64,000 bases of DNA from Chloroflexota bacterium (GTDB lineage Bacteria; Chloroflexota; UBA6077; FW602-bin22; CADDYW01). The position numbers and the translations under genes are program-made. The notes under the pieces were generated by a model that saw nothing but the letters and a program-made list of their open reading frames with translations, was not told where the DNA came from and searched no databases. The DNA is taken from contig JAJPIK010000053.1 of assembly GCA_021324795.1 (NCBI GenBank), forward strand, positions 1 to 64,000, in the 5' to 3' direction. Below, piece after piece: positions 25,992 through 35,180 of this stretch (position 1 is the first letter of the stretch; the number at the start of each line of letters is the position of its first letter).

Positions 25992-27407
25992 CTACGCCGT
26001 CTCCTCGGTCCTCGCCGGCCCAATCGCTTTCTCTGGTGCGATCTGGAGAAGGGTGCGACTGACGCCGAGGACGGCGACGAGTGAGGCGACCCCGCCCAGC
26101 AAGAAAGGTCCGAAGGTCCCGGTGCTTTCGGCGAGCGCTCCAATCAGAGTGCTGCCGATAGGGGTGGTCCCGGCCCAGAGCATCATGTAGATGGCCATTA
26201 CTCGTCCCCGGAGCTGGTTCGGCACGGCAAGCTGGACGAAGGAGTTCGCCTGGGCGCTGAAGATCACCTGCATAGCGCCGGCCAGAGCGAGCAGGAGTAG
26301 GGCGAGTGGATAGGAGCGAGCCGACGCGAGGATCAGCTCGACCACACCGAAGGCTGCTGCTGGTAGAAGAATCCAGACCGGTCGTGGCTCGCGGCTCAGG
26401 TACGCAATCGAGAGTGAGGCGACGAGCGAGCCTGCGCCCATCGCGGACATGAGCCAGCCCAGGCCGACCGCGCCAACGTTCAGCGTCGACTTCGCCAGGA
26501 GCGGCACGAGTACGTTAAAGTTGATCCCGAAGGTGCCAATCATACCCAGCATGAGGATGACCGCCAGCACCGGCGCGGTCTGACGGACGTAGGCGAACCC
26601 TTCCTGAAGGTCGCTGAGAACCGCGCTAACCGAGCCAAGACGACGGGGCGGCATCGCCGGTCCTTTCATGAGAATCAGCCCGGCCAGCACGGCGAGGAAG
26701 CTTACACCGTTGAGAAAGAAGCACCAGGCGATGCCGAGAGCGGCAATCAAGAGCCCGCCGATGGCTGGCCCGATCAGCCGTGCCATGTTGAAGAGCGTCG
26801 AGTTCAGAGCAATCGCGTTGATCAGATCTTCAGGACCGACGAGCTCGACGACCAGCGCCTGCCGGGTTGGCATGTCGACGGCGTTGGCCAGCCCGAGCAA
26901 GAACGCGAGAACGAGGATTTCCGGATAGGTTACCACATTTGCCCAGTCCAGGGCTGCCAGGACAAGGGCCAGGATCATCATGGTTGATTGGGTTCCCAGG
27001 AGCACGAGGCGCTTGGGAAAGCGGTCAGCAATCGTTCCTCCGAAAGGAGCAAGGAAAAGGACTGGCAGGAATTGGAGCGCTCCTACCATTCCCAGGGCAA
27101 AGGGTGAGTTGGTCAGGGTCAGAACCAGCCAGCTTTGGGCCAGGCTCTGCATCCAGGTGCCGATGACGGAGATAAGCTGGCCAGTGAAGAAAAGACGGAA
27201 GTTTCGGTGGCGCAGCGCTCGGAACCCGCTCAGGAGTCCTGGCGTGTGAGGCGGCCTCGGGTCGATCGGGCGAGTTATCATCGGGGTGGTCGTGCGGTCG
27301 CTCGAGACAATGGTATCAGATCGCGGAACCCATTGACGCGGTGGCTCAACCGTCGACTCGGGATCCGGAAGGTCCGGACGCGACTCGTCACGCGGCGCTG
27401 GCGGCAT
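25992..27407 (-). CDS. MFS transporter, DHA3/EntS-like exporter
   Basis: This protein of up to 471 residues has about 12 helices and is a paralog of the MFS protein at 10496-11791 (GTIADRFPKRLVLL loop, DMPTRQALVVELVGPEDLINAIALNS core). An internal ATG at 27281 just before the conserved FRALRHRNFRLFF segment is an equally good start. It converges with the sulfatase gene with a 16-bp gap. Substrate unknown. Confidence 0.87.
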   Translation of the reverse strand: MPPAPRDESRPDLPDPESTVEPPRQWVPRSDTIVSSDRTTTPMITRPIDPRPPHTPGLLSGFRALRHRNFRLFFTGQLISVIGTWMQSLAQSWLVLTLTNSPFALGMVGALQFLPVLFLAPFGGTIADRFPKRLVLLGTQSTMMILALVLAALDWANVVTYPEILVLAFLLGLANAVDMPTRQALVVELVGPEDLINAIALNSTLFNMARLIGPAIGGLLIAALGIAWCFFLNGVSFLAVLAGLILMKGPAMPPRRLGSVSAVLSDLQEGFAYVRQTAPVLAVILMLGMIGTFGINFNVLVPLLAKSTLNVGAVGLGWLMSAMGAGSLVASLSIAYLSREPRPVWILLPAAAFGVVELILASARSYPLALLLLALAGAMQVIFSAQANSFVQLAVPNQLRGRVMAIYMMLWAGTTPIGSTLIGALAESTGTFGPFLLGGVASLVAVLGVSRTLLQIAPEKAIGPARTEETA

Positions 27408-27492
27408 AATCGGTGCTCTACTCTCTTGCGAAACCCGCGAAGTGACCCTATTATCCGCTCAAACTGTCGGACAAGCAAGAGCACACGCCGCT

Positions 27493-27520
27493 TTGCCAGT
27501 ATTGCAGGACGCGCTATACT
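27493..27520 (+). promoter_or_regulatory. Candidate promoter for mannonate dehydratase gene
   Basis: TTGCCA (27493-27498) and TATACT (27515-27520) are 16 bp apart. The start codon at 27555 with its GGGAGGAAG site follows 35 bp later. Confidence 0.5.
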
Positions 27521-27554
27521 AACGGCTACTCGACTCGAAAGGGAGGAAGAAGCT

Positions 27555-28529
27555 ATGCTCGAGAAGATGCGCATCGCCATTGGCCTTCCCGGCGATGCGA
27601 CCGACGAGCACCTGACCTTGGCGAAGCAGTTTGGCTGCGAAGGCGTCGTGCTGGCGACACCAGCCCGCTTACCCGGAGAGAAGCGCTGGGAGTACGAAGA
27701 CCTGGTCCGCTTGCGCGAATGGGTGGAAAGCTTCGGCTTGCGGATCGAGTCGATTCAGAATATGCCGGCCCACTTCATCGATCCGGTGCGTTTGGCCCTG
27801 CCCAATCGCGACGAGCAGATCGAGAACATCCAGCACATCATTCGGAGCATGGGCCAGGCCGGAATTCCGGTGCTTGCCTACAACTGGCGGCCGAACCAGC
27901 TTTACCGCACGGGGCGCGTACCGGGGCGGGGGGGCGCTCTGGTGACGGCATTCGATCTGGAGGCAGCGAAGGATCTGCCGCTCAGCCACGGACGCATTTA
28001 TACCGCCGAGGAGATGTGGGCAAATTACGAATACTTCGTCAAGGCAGTGATGCCAGTCGCCGAGCAGGCCGGGGTACGACTCGCTCTGCATCCGGATGAT
28101 CCGCCCGGTCCGCCGATCGGCGGGGTTGCGCGCATCTTCAGCAGTTTCGAAGGCTTCGAGCGAGCCGGGCGTCTTGCGAACAGTCCGGCCTGGGGACTTT
28201 TGCTCTGCACTGGCTGCTGGTCGGAGATGGGCGGCGAGGCGAACGTGCTGCGTGGCATCCAGTACTTCGGACCGCGTAACCAGATCATCTACGTCCACTT
28301 CCGCGACGTTCAGGGAACGGGGGATCACTTCAACGAGTGCTTCATCGGCGAAGGCAATTTCAACGTGACCCGGGTCCTTCGCGCACTCAAAGAAGTCGGC
28401 TTTACCGGTTGCCTCATCGACGATCATGTCCCCCATCTGGCAGGCGATGAGGGTTGGGCGCCCCGCGGCCGTGCCTATTCCACTGGCTACCTGATGGGAT
28501 TGTTGCGGGCGGTCGAGGATCTGAGCTAG
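27555..28529 (+). CDS. uxuA: Mannonate dehydratase
   Basis: This 324-residue TIM-barrel enzyme of the UxuA family converts D-mannonate to 2-keto-3-deoxygluconate. Family segments are visible: LALHPDDPP (metal His/Asp), IGGVARI, CTGCWSEMGG, YVHFRDVQGT and a C-terminal DDHVPHLAGD. GGGAGGAAG at 27541-27549 fixes the ATG at 27555. It is somewhat shorter than E. coli UxuA, as in the Gram-positive and Chloroflexota branch. It fits uronate catabolism. The deacetylase gene follows at 21 bp. Confidence 0.88.
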   Translation: MLEKMRIAIGLPGDATDEHLTLAKQFGCEGVVLATPARLPGEKRWEYEDLVRLREWVESFGLRIESIQNMPAHFIDPVRLALPNRDEQIENIQHIIRSMGQAGIPVLAYNWRPNQLYRTGRVPGRGGALVTAFDLEAAKDLPLSHGRIYTAEEMWANYEYFVKAVMPVAEQAGVRLALHPDDPPGPPIGGVARIFSSFEGFERAGRLANSPAWGLLLCTGCWSEMGGEANVLRGIQYFGPRNQIIYVHFRDVQGTGDHFNECFIGEGNFNVTRVLRALKEVGFTGCLIDDHVPHLAGDEGWAPRGRAYSTGYLMGLLRAVEDLS

Positions 28530-28550
28530 TCTGGAAGGAATGAGCGAGAG

Positions 28551-29510
28551 ATGCCACGTTCAAGATCTGGTGGAACGGGATCCCCGTCGCTCCGACGTCG
28601 CGCTTTCTTGTCGACGCTATTGTTGGTAGCGGCGGGCGCTGCCTCCGGCTGTAACATATCCGAGACTCTGCGGCCACGGTCGACGATTCGGCCAACCGTC
28701 GTGGCTTCGCCGACGGCCGGCGTGGCGACAACCCCGTTCCGGGCTGCTACGCCAACGCTCGTAGCGACCGCCACGGCTGTCCCGTCGCAGGTGGTCGCAT
28801 CGCCGACCCTGACCCCGGTCCCGAGCCCGCGCGCCACCCCCCACCCCTCGCTTCGGCCGAGTCCGACCGTGCCGACCGGGCCTGCCGTGAGTGTCAGCCG
28901 GATCAAGACGACCGACAAGGTCGTGACGCTGACCTACGATGCTGGTGCCGATCGCGGCAAAGCCGATCAGCTCTTGAAGTATCTCCAATCGGCGGGGATC
29001 CACGTGACGTTTGGCATGACCGGTCGCTGGGCCGAGAGTAATCCGGATCTGGTGCGCCAGATTGCTATTCAGGGCCACGAGTTCATGAATCATACGTACG
29101 ATCATCGCTCGTGGACTGGTCTATCGGCCAGGCCGGCAGTGCTGACTTCCAAGGACCGTCTTGCTGAGATCCAGCAGACCGAGACAATCCTGCAAAGTCT
29201 GGCCGGGGTGAGTCCGCGTCCGCTCTTCCGCCCTCCCTACGGCGATCAGGATGCCAGCGTCTTGCGCGACGTGGGCGAGGCCGGATATCACTACTCGATT
29301 CTCTGGACCGTCGACTCGACTGGCTGGAAGGGCGCGCCGATCAAACAGATTATCGACCGCTGTTTGAACAATGCACAGCCCGGCGCAATCTATGTCATGC
29401 ACGTGGGGGTCGAATCGCTGGACATTGATGCGACCCCCCAGGTCGTCGAGGGCCTCCGCGCCAAGGGCTACCAGTTTGCGACGGTCGGGGAGATGCTTGC
29501 TGCGGGATAA
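28551..29510 (+). CDS. Polysaccharide deacetylase (NodB fold) lipoprotein
   Basis: This 319-residue protein has an Arg-rich start, a hydrophobic stretch and a lipobox-like AASGC near residue 28, then a Thr/Ala/Pro/Val linker to about 110. The NodB domain shows TYDAGAD (in place of TFDDG), the metal motif NHTYDH and RPPYGDQD. It probably removes N- or O-acetyl groups from cell-wall or exogenous glycans at the outer face. The Asp-to-Ala change inside TYDAGAD is seen in related lineages and is followed by another Asp. Confidence 0.88.
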   Translation: MPRSRSGGTGSPSLRRRAFLSTLLLVAAGAASGCNISETLRPRSTIRPTVVASPTAGVATTPFRAATPTLVATATAVPSQVVASPTLTPVPSPRATPHPSLRPSPTVPTGPAVSVSRIKTTDKVVTLTYDAGADRGKADQLLKYLQSAGIHVTFGMTGRWAESNPDLVRQIAIQGHEFMNHTYDHRSWTGLSARPAVLTSKDRLAEIQQTETILQSLAGVSPRPLFRPPYGDQDASVLRDVGEAGYHYSILWTVDSTGWKGAPIKQIIDRCLNNAQPGAIYVMHVGVESLDIDATPQVVEGLRAKGYQFATVGEMLAAG

Positions 29511-29567
29511 GGATCGGCCGAACGGCAAAATGGAATCGGTGACCTCGACGACACCGCGCGACGTCTG

Positions 29568-30626
29568 TTAATCCTTGACATCGCGCGGCGCAATAACTTG
29601 GTGCTCATTGACTGATTGGGCAATCAGCTCATACGAACGGACGCGGTCTGCAAAAGAGTAGCAATTGGTGACGATGATCAGCTCATCGGTGCCGTAGCGG
29701 TCTGCCAGGATCTGGAGACGGCTGCGAACCTGCTCGGGGGTTCCTTCGACGTAGTGTCGAGTGAAGCTGGCCACGAACTGATCGGCTCGGGCATCGGCAA
29801 TGAGGCGCGATGCCTCTTCCGGCGGGATCAGTGGCGAACGACCATGGCCAGTCCGCCGTTGGGCGACGAGTAGCTTCATACTCGAGGCGATGAAGTGGGC
29901 GCGCTGCTCGGTCTCAGCACAGGTGACGTGGACGGCGACGTTGAGCTTGGGCTCGCTCAAGTACTCCGACGGTTGGAAATCTTCGCGGTAGAGATCGACG
30001 ATCCGCGGACCGTAATCCCCGGCGTTGCCAAAGAAATCGGCAAAAGCGAAGGGAAGTCCCATCGCTGCTGCCAACTGGGCACTGTAGTCGCTGGATCCCA
30101 GTAGCCAGATTTCGGGAACGTTCGCTGGCGCGGGGCCCGGCTGCGCCGAGATCCCGGCGAAGGGATGATCTTCGGGCAGTCGCTGAGTCAGGAAGCCGAC
30201 AAGGTCGGCTACCTGGCGTGGGAACTGATTGATGTCGGCGATGGGCTTGGGGTCAGCCAATGCCACTGCCGTTCTCTGGTCGCTCCCCGGGGCCCGACCG
30301 ATCCCAAGATCGATCCGGCCCGGGTAGAAGGCGGAGAGAACCCGGAACGTCTCGGCGACTTTCAGTGCGGAATAGTGAGATAGCATGACCCCACCACTGC
30401 CAACGCGAATCCTCGTCGTGTTGGCAGCGATCTGGCCGATCAAGATCTCCGGCGTCGTCCCCGCGAAATTCGCGGCGTTGTGATGCTCGGCCACCCAATA
30501 GCGTTTGTAGCCGAAGCGCTCGGTGGCTTTCGCCAGCTCGACCGTCTCACGCAAAGCCTGGGCTGCCGTTCCCCCCTGACGAACCGGCGACTGGTCAAGA
30601 ACGCTCAAGGATAATGCAGGCGCCAT
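29568..30626 (-). CDS. LLM-class flavin-dependent oxidoreductase (luciferase-like)
   Basis: This 352-residue protein belongs to the MsnO8/YhbW-type luciferase-like monooxygenases. SVLDQSPVRQGGTAAQALRE at the N-terminus, WVAEHHN, SGGVMLSHYSALKVAE and LGIGRAPGSDQRT are typical. It uses reduced FMN or F420; the flavin cannot be decided from sequence alone. It is third in a minus-strand operon with the DUF6295-like protein and dienelactone hydrolase. Confidence 0.93.
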   Translation of the reverse strand: MAPALSLSVLDQSPVRQGGTAAQALRETVELAKATERFGYKRYWVAEHHNAANFAGTTPEILIGQIAANTTRIRVGSGGVMLSHYSALKVAETFRVLSAFYPGRIDLGIGRAPGSDQRTAVALADPKPIADINQFPRQVADLVGFLTQRLPEDHPFAGISAQPGPAPANVPEIWLLGSSDYSAQLAAAMGLPFAFADFFGNAGDYGPRIVDLYREDFQPSEYLSEPKLNVAVHVTCAETEQRAHFIASSMKLLVAQRRTGHGRSPLIPPEEASRLIADARADQFVASFTRHYVEGTPEQVRSRLQILADRYGTDELIIVTNCYSFADRVRSYELIAQSVNEHQVIAPRDVKD

Positions 30627-30634
30627 GGTCTTTC

Positions 30635-30922
30635 TCAGCCGGTACTCCTCGTCGCCATTGCCAGGTCGTGTTGAGCCTGACCGGTCGCCAGGGCGGCCTG
30701 AATCGCTTTCACCAGTTCGTGAGCCGATTCTGCGCTCAGTTCCACGCTGACGCGGGCACCAGGACCCGCCGCCTCGTTGACGAAATCGATGATCAGAGCG
30801 TGATCGAGAGGAGCGCTGACTGGATGGTCATAGTAGACGTTTGCCTTGGTCAGCGCCAGCCAGTCGGCCACCCCTTTGCCATGGCCGGAAATATTCGCTT
30901 TCTCGATGATCCACGTACACAT
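30635..30922 (-). CDS. Small conserved protein, DUF6295-like
   Basis: This 95-residue protein begins MCTWIIEKANISGHGKGVADW and contains YDHPVSAPLDHALIIDFVNEA; I recognise this as the DUF6295 type, whose function is unknown. It lies between the hydrolase and flavoprotein genes with gaps of 12 and 8 bp, so it is co-transcribed with them. Confidence 0.75.
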   Translation of the reverse strand: MCTWIIEKANISGHGKGVADWLALTKANVYYDHPVSAPLDHALIIDFVNEAAGPGARVSVELSAESAHELVKAIQAALATGQAQHDLAMATRSTG

Positions 30923-30934
30923 TGTGCGCTCCGG

Positions 30935-31681
30935 TTAGGTGTTTTGGAGGTGCTTCTCGTAGAAGGCGAACACCTTCTTCCAGCCATCCACGGCCTGCTC
31001 GGGACGGTAAGAAGGCCGGTCTACCGCGAAGAAGGCATGGCCAGCTCCGTCATAGCGGTAAAATTCGTAGTCCTTGCCGTACTTTCGCAGCTCTTCCTCG
31101 ATGCGGTTGACCTGTTGGACGTCCGGGTTCGCGTCGTCGTTCCCAAAGATACCCAGCAACGGGCAATGCATGTCCTTGGTCATATCGATGACCGGGACCG
31201 GCTGCTTCTCGGTGAGCTCCTCCGGTCGCACTACCACGCGTCCTCCCCAGCAGTCGACGGCGGCATTCAGCGAAGGGATTTGACAGGCGACCAGATAAGC
31301 CTGGCGCCCACCGGAGCAGAAGCCAATAACCCCGACTTTGCCATTCGCGTCCGGCTGGGCTCGGAGGAACGCCGCGGCGCCGGCGGTATCGCCAACAACC
31401 TGAGTGTCGGATACCCCTCCCTGCGCCCGAGCGGCAGCCGCGACGTCGTCCCAACGGCCCGGTCCGACCCGCGAGTAGAGGTGGGGGCAGATGGCCGCGT
31501 AACCATGGTAGGCGAGCTTTCGCGTGACTTCCTTGCTCCACTCATCCCAGCCCGGCATATGGTGGAGAACGACGACCCCCGGTACAGGCGTCGCCACGAT
31601 GGGGCGCGCGTAGTACGCTTGAATGGTGTCACCATTATGTCCCGTTATGCCTATCGTCTCGGCGAGCATTGCTTCGAACAT
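30935..31681 (-). CDS. Dienelactone hydrolase family protein
   Basis: This 248-residue alpha/beta hydrolase has the Cys nucleophile in GFCSGGRQAYL and the Asp/His segments GNDDANPD and GAGHAFF. It probably opens a lactone or ester. It is first in a three-gene operon with the DUF6295-like and flavin-dependent proteins. Confidence 0.93.
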   Translation of the reverse strand: MFEAMLAETIGITGHNGDTIQAYYARPIVATPVPGVVVLHHMPGWDEWSKEVTRKLAYHGYAAICPHLYSRVGPGRWDDVAAAARAQGGVSDTQVVGDTAGAAAFLRAQPDANGKVGVIGFCSGGRQAYLVACQIPSLNAAVDCWGGRVVVRPEELTEKQPVPVIDMTKDMHCPLLGIFGNDDANPDVQQVNRIEEELRKYGKDYEFYRYDGAGHAFFAVDRPSYRPEQAVDGWKKVFAFYEKHLQNT

Positions 31682-31831
31682 GAGCCTCTTCTCCCTTCTT
31701 CCTTTATTGTTAAAATGGGAATCCAGACAACTTCCAAAGAGCTGGCGGAGGGCGGAATCTCACCTCGTCGGCCACGGCCGGGGATGAGGGCCCGATCTTC
31801 AGACTGATTACATCACTCGTTGATCTAGGAT

Positions 31832-31848
31832 GACTCCGCAAAGGAGTC
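31832..31848. repeat. Small hairpin in a 329-bp intergenic gap
   Basis: GACTCC (31832-31837) and GGAGTC (31843-31848) pair around five bases. The gap 31682-32010 between divergent genes holds this and the region before the ChrB-like gene; I see no other feature. Confidence 0.35.
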
Positions 31849-32010
31849 CTGTCAACCATCGCGAAAGATGATACGATTCCTCACGTACCTAAGAAAACCG
31901 AACCATAGATGCGCAGAGAACACACAAAGTTGCTGAAAAATACTCGGTGCTCTCCTCTCTTCTAGGCCCCGTAAGTGAGTAATGATCAGAGACAATGACA
32001 GGAGACCTTG

Positions 32011-32592
32011 ATGAGTTCTGACTCCCTCACGCGACCGCCGGCCGATGGCTGGCTGCTTCTCGTCTACCGTGTGCCGTCCGAACCGTCGAACAATCGGGTT
32101 TCGGTATGGCGCGAGCTGAAGCGAATGGGAGTGCTCTATCTTCAGCAGTGCGTCTGCATCGTGCCGGCTTTTCCATCATGCCTCGCAGGAATCGACGCGT
32201 TGGTGAAGAAGATCGAGTCGATTGGAGGCAGCTACGATCTCTTCCGGGTGCGTGAGTTAGGCAGCGACGAGGAAGCGCGACTGCTCGACGGCTTCCGGCA
32301 GCTTTCGACTAAGGAGTATGACGAGCTAATCGAGGAATGCCAGACGAAATTCATGAAAGAGATTGAGTTCGAGCGCTTTCGGGAAAATTTCACCTATGAA
32401 GAAGCGGAGGAAATTCGCGAGGACCTGGAGAAGATCCGTCGTTGGTACGATCGCGTGGTCGAGCGTGATTGGTTTGACGCGGGCAAACGCGAGGAGGTCG
32501 CGGCCGAGCTGCAACGTTGTGAGCGGATGCTCGAAGAATTCGAAGAAGAGGTCTACCGCCGGGCCGGTCAGGACCAAACGGTGCAGCGATAA
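32011..32592 (+). CDS. ChrB N-terminal-domain-like protein
   Basis: This 193-residue protein matches the N-terminal domain of chromate-resistance protein ChrB: WLLLVYRVPSEPSNNRVSVWRELKRMG is split by description into WLLLVYRVPSEPS and RVSVWRELKRMG, followed by LQQCVCIVP. The rest is helical and acidic with coiled-coil character (from about 105). ChrB senses chromate, but stand-alone proteins of this type also occur without a chromate pump, and none is seen here. The ATG at 32011 follows AGGAGA. The stop is 2 bp before the next start. Confidence 0.75.
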   Translation: MSSDSLTRPPADGWLLLVYRVPSEPSNNRVSVWRELKRMGVLYLQQCVCIVPAFPSCLAGIDALVKKIESIGGSYDLFRVRELGSDEEARLLDGFRQLSTKEYDELIEECQTKFMKEIEFERFRENFTYEEAEEIREDLEKIRRWYDRVVERDWFDAGKREEVAAELQRCERMLEEFEEEVYRRAGQDQTVQR

Positions 32593-32594
32593 CA

Positions 32595-35036
32595 ATGAAG
32601 TGGCTCACCGCAAACCGCCCAGCGCGTGTTTGGGCGATTACTCTCTTTCTCATTCTCTTGGCTGCCATCCCCCGGATGATTCGGCCTGGTCTGGCCGAGT
32701 ACAAGCTCGACGAGTCGACGGCAGTCCTCGCTGCCTTCACTGCGATTCAGCAGCACACCATTCCGCTCCACGGTCAGGGCAGCTCGGTGCCCGGCGCATC
32801 GCAGGGGCCGCTTCTTTACGATCTCCTAGTGCTCGTGTTGGCGATTCGGCCGGATCCGCGGGTGGCGGTGGCGACCATCGGTCTGCTGAATGCGCTCGCG
32901 GTAGGCCTTGCCTACCGTGCTCTGCGGCGTCCGTTTGGTGAGCGCGTCGCATTTTTCGCGGCGGTGCTGTTTGCGGGGGGAAGCTGGGCGATCGTCTTCT
33001 CTCGCAAGATCTGGCCGAACGATTTGCTCGCGCCGCTCTCAGTGGTCGCACTCTGGGGCCTGCTCCGGGCGATCGACCCGAAGACCGTGGTTCCGAGCTT
33101 GGGACGTGCCTGGGTCGCCGTGGCCGGGCTGGTCTCACTCAATTTCGGCGCGTGGTCTGCGGTGCTCGCGCCAACCCTGGTCCAGATGCTCGTACCTCGG
33201 ACGCGGCAAGGACCCGCGTCCCGCTGGTCACTGGCGGGCCTAGCGTTCTTTCTCGCGACATTGGTGCCTCGCCTTCCCGACATGCGTGCGATCCTTAGTC
33301 ATCTGCTTGCTCCAGCCCGGGCGTCGAATATGCTCGACCTGACTCCGCTGAGCTTTGTGGTCCAGCTCGCCGGGCCGGATGCCTTCCAAGTGCTCGCCGG
33401 GCCTGCTGGCGACTTCGCGCGGATAACCGCGCGAACGATCTGGCTAGGACCCGCTTTGCAGGGTCTTCTCCTCTTCGGTGGTGGCGTCGCGGTGGCTCGT
33501 CTAGCTTTCCGGTGGCGACAATCCACGATCCAAAGGATGCCCCGCGCGATCGAGCCAGAGCTGGTTATCCTGTTCTGGTGGTTGGTGCCGGCCCTCGTCG
33601 CGGTACCCCACCTCGGCATCGAGGTGTTCATTCACCACTTTCTCGGAACGCTGCCGAGCCAGTTCGTCCTGATTGCCCTCGGTGTCGACGCACTGGCTGC
33701 TGGTGCAAGCAGGCTCCTCGCCCGCTTTATTCGCTCGCCGAGGATCCAAGTTGGGCTGCCCTCATTGGCCAGCGGCGCATTCGTTCTGGCCGCGGTTGCG
33801 ATCCAGCTTAGCATCTTCCGGACCTATCTGTCTTACGTCGAAGCACGTCCGGTGACGACTTTCTTTGGTTCCTCGCTCGGTCTCTCGCTCGCCGCGGTGC
33901 GATCCGTGCGAGATGCCATGGCCGGCGAACCCGTCTACGTGCTTTCAGAGGGTGCGCTGGTCGGTGTCGATGTGACTCCAACCGTCTTTGCCTCGTTGGC
34001 CGATGGTGCGGATCTTCGTTACGTCGATGTTGACCACAGCTTCCTCTTCCCCGCTTCTGGCACGGCGAGCTACATCGTCGCGCCAGCTAGTCTATCGTCG
34101 CTGCGCGCACTGCTCGCTCCCTGGCAGGTGACCGGAGGACCACTTTCACCATTCACCATGATCGGCGGCGACGCCGGCTACGCGCGCTTCCAAGCGCGAG
34201 CGCCCGGCACCTGGCTTCCACCGGGCTGGCACCCGCTCGACGCGGCAATGCTCGATCGGAGCCAGATCACCGGCTTCAACGCGCCCCGCCAGATTCAGCC
34301 CGGTCGGCCGCTCGAGGTCGACGTAGCCTGGCGGATTGGCCAGTCACCCCAGGATCCGAGCCAGCAATCGGTCTTTGCTCACCTGGTTGGCGACGATGGC
34401 CATAGCTGGGCCAGTGACGATTTCGCCCCGCTCCCATCAGTTCCCTGGCCACAGGGCGCCTTACTGATCAATCGTTTTTCGCTTGCAGTGCCCTCCGATC
34501 TGCCACCTGGACGCTACTGGGTGGACTTCGGGCGCTACGAGCGACCGGGAATTCGGCCAGTGCCGGTGGTTGGAACAGATGGCCAGCCGGGGCCAACAAG
34601 CTTACGTATCGGTCCGCTCGCCGTCGCTCCGACACAGAGATTCCATCCCGTGCTGAAGCCAGCCAGCGTTGAGTTCGGCAATCAGATAAAGCTTGACGGC
34701 TGGTGGGCTCGACAACACGGCGTTACCGAAAAGATTGTTTTGCAATGGCAGGCGATCCAGCCACCATCTGCCTCGTATACCGTCTTCGTCCATCTGATCG
34801 GCCCGGACGGCAAACTCGTTGCACAAAGCGACTCGGAGCCGCGCGGTGGCCGCTTTCCGACCTCAACCTGGCAGACCGGCGACGTCGCTTTTGACCCGCA
34901 TCAAATTCCAGTGGCGCAGCTTCCTCCGGGTGATTACCGCGTTGAAGTAGGATTTTACCTGGCAAAGACGGGCCAGCGTCTGCCGGTCGGGAACGACACC
35001 GCCTATAGACTCGGCACAATTCATCTGGCCGGTTAG
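32595..35036 (+). CDS. Large membrane glycosyltransferase-like protein (GT39/PMT-like)
   Basis: This 813-residue protein has about 10-12 helices in the first 430 residues, with YKLDESTAVLAAFTA between helices 1 and 2, where GT39/ArnT-type enzymes carry their catalytic Asp-Glu pair. The remaining 380 residues are extracytoplasmic and contain two repeated beta-sandwich units (PGRPLEVDVAWRIGQ...HLVGDDG and KIVLQWQAIQP...HLIGPDG). It probably transfers sugar from a lipid carrier outside the membrane. Translation appears coupled to the ChrB-like gene. Confidence 0.75.
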   Translation: MKWLTANRPARVWAITLFLILLAAIPRMIRPGLAEYKLDESTAVLAAFTAIQQHTIPLHGQGSSVPGASQGPLLYDLLVLVLAIRPDPRVAVATIGLLNALAVGLAYRALRRPFGERVAFFAAVLFAGGSWAIVFSRKIWPNDLLAPLSVVALWGLLRAIDPKTVVPSLGRAWVAVAGLVSLNFGAWSAVLAPTLVQMLVPRTRQGPASRWSLAGLAFFLATLVPRLPDMRAILSHLLAPARASNMLDLTPLSFVVQLAGPDAFQVLAGPAGDFARITARTIWLGPALQGLLLFGGGVAVARLAFRWRQSTIQRMPRAIEPELVILFWWLVPALVAVPHLGIEVFIHHFLGTLPSQFVLIALGVDALAAGASRLLARFIRSPRIQVGLPSLASGAFVLAAVAIQLSIFRTYLSYVEARPVTTFFGSSLGLSLAAVRSVRDAMAGEPVYVLSEGALVGVDVTPTVFASLADGADLRYVDVDHSFLFPASGTASYIVAPASLSSLRALLAPWQVTGGPLSPFTMIGGDAGYARFQARAPGTWLPPGWHPLDAAMLDRSQITGFNAPRQIQPGRPLEVDVAWRIGQSPQDPSQQSVFAHLVGDDGHSWASDDFAPLPSVPWPQGALLINRFSLAVPSDLPPGRYWVDFGRYERPGIRPVPVVGTDGQPGPTSLRIGPLAVAPTQRFHPVLKPASVEFGNQIKLDGWWARQHGVTEKIVLQWQAIQPPSASYTVFVHLIGPDGKLVAQSDSEPRGGRFPTSTWQTGDVAFDPHQIPVAQLPPGDYRVEVGFYLAKTGQRLPVGNDTAYRLGTIHLAG

Positions 35037-35044
35037 CCCTCCAG

Positions 35045-35085
35045 TTGCAGTCTGTCATTCCGAGCGGTCGAAACGACGCTTAGCG
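35045..35085. repeat. Diverged dispersed repeat fragment
   Basis: The segment with TCTGTCATTCCGAGCG resembles the unit at 14862 and 15815 but soon diverges. It lies between the membrane protein gene and argC. Confidence 0.4.
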
Positions 35086-35180
35086 TGCAGTATCTTTATC
35101 CGGTGTCTTTCCTCGATTAGAATATCCGCGATGCTCGCTCGGCCTGGACCGAGCGAGACACTGGGGAGGACAGTCAAGTC

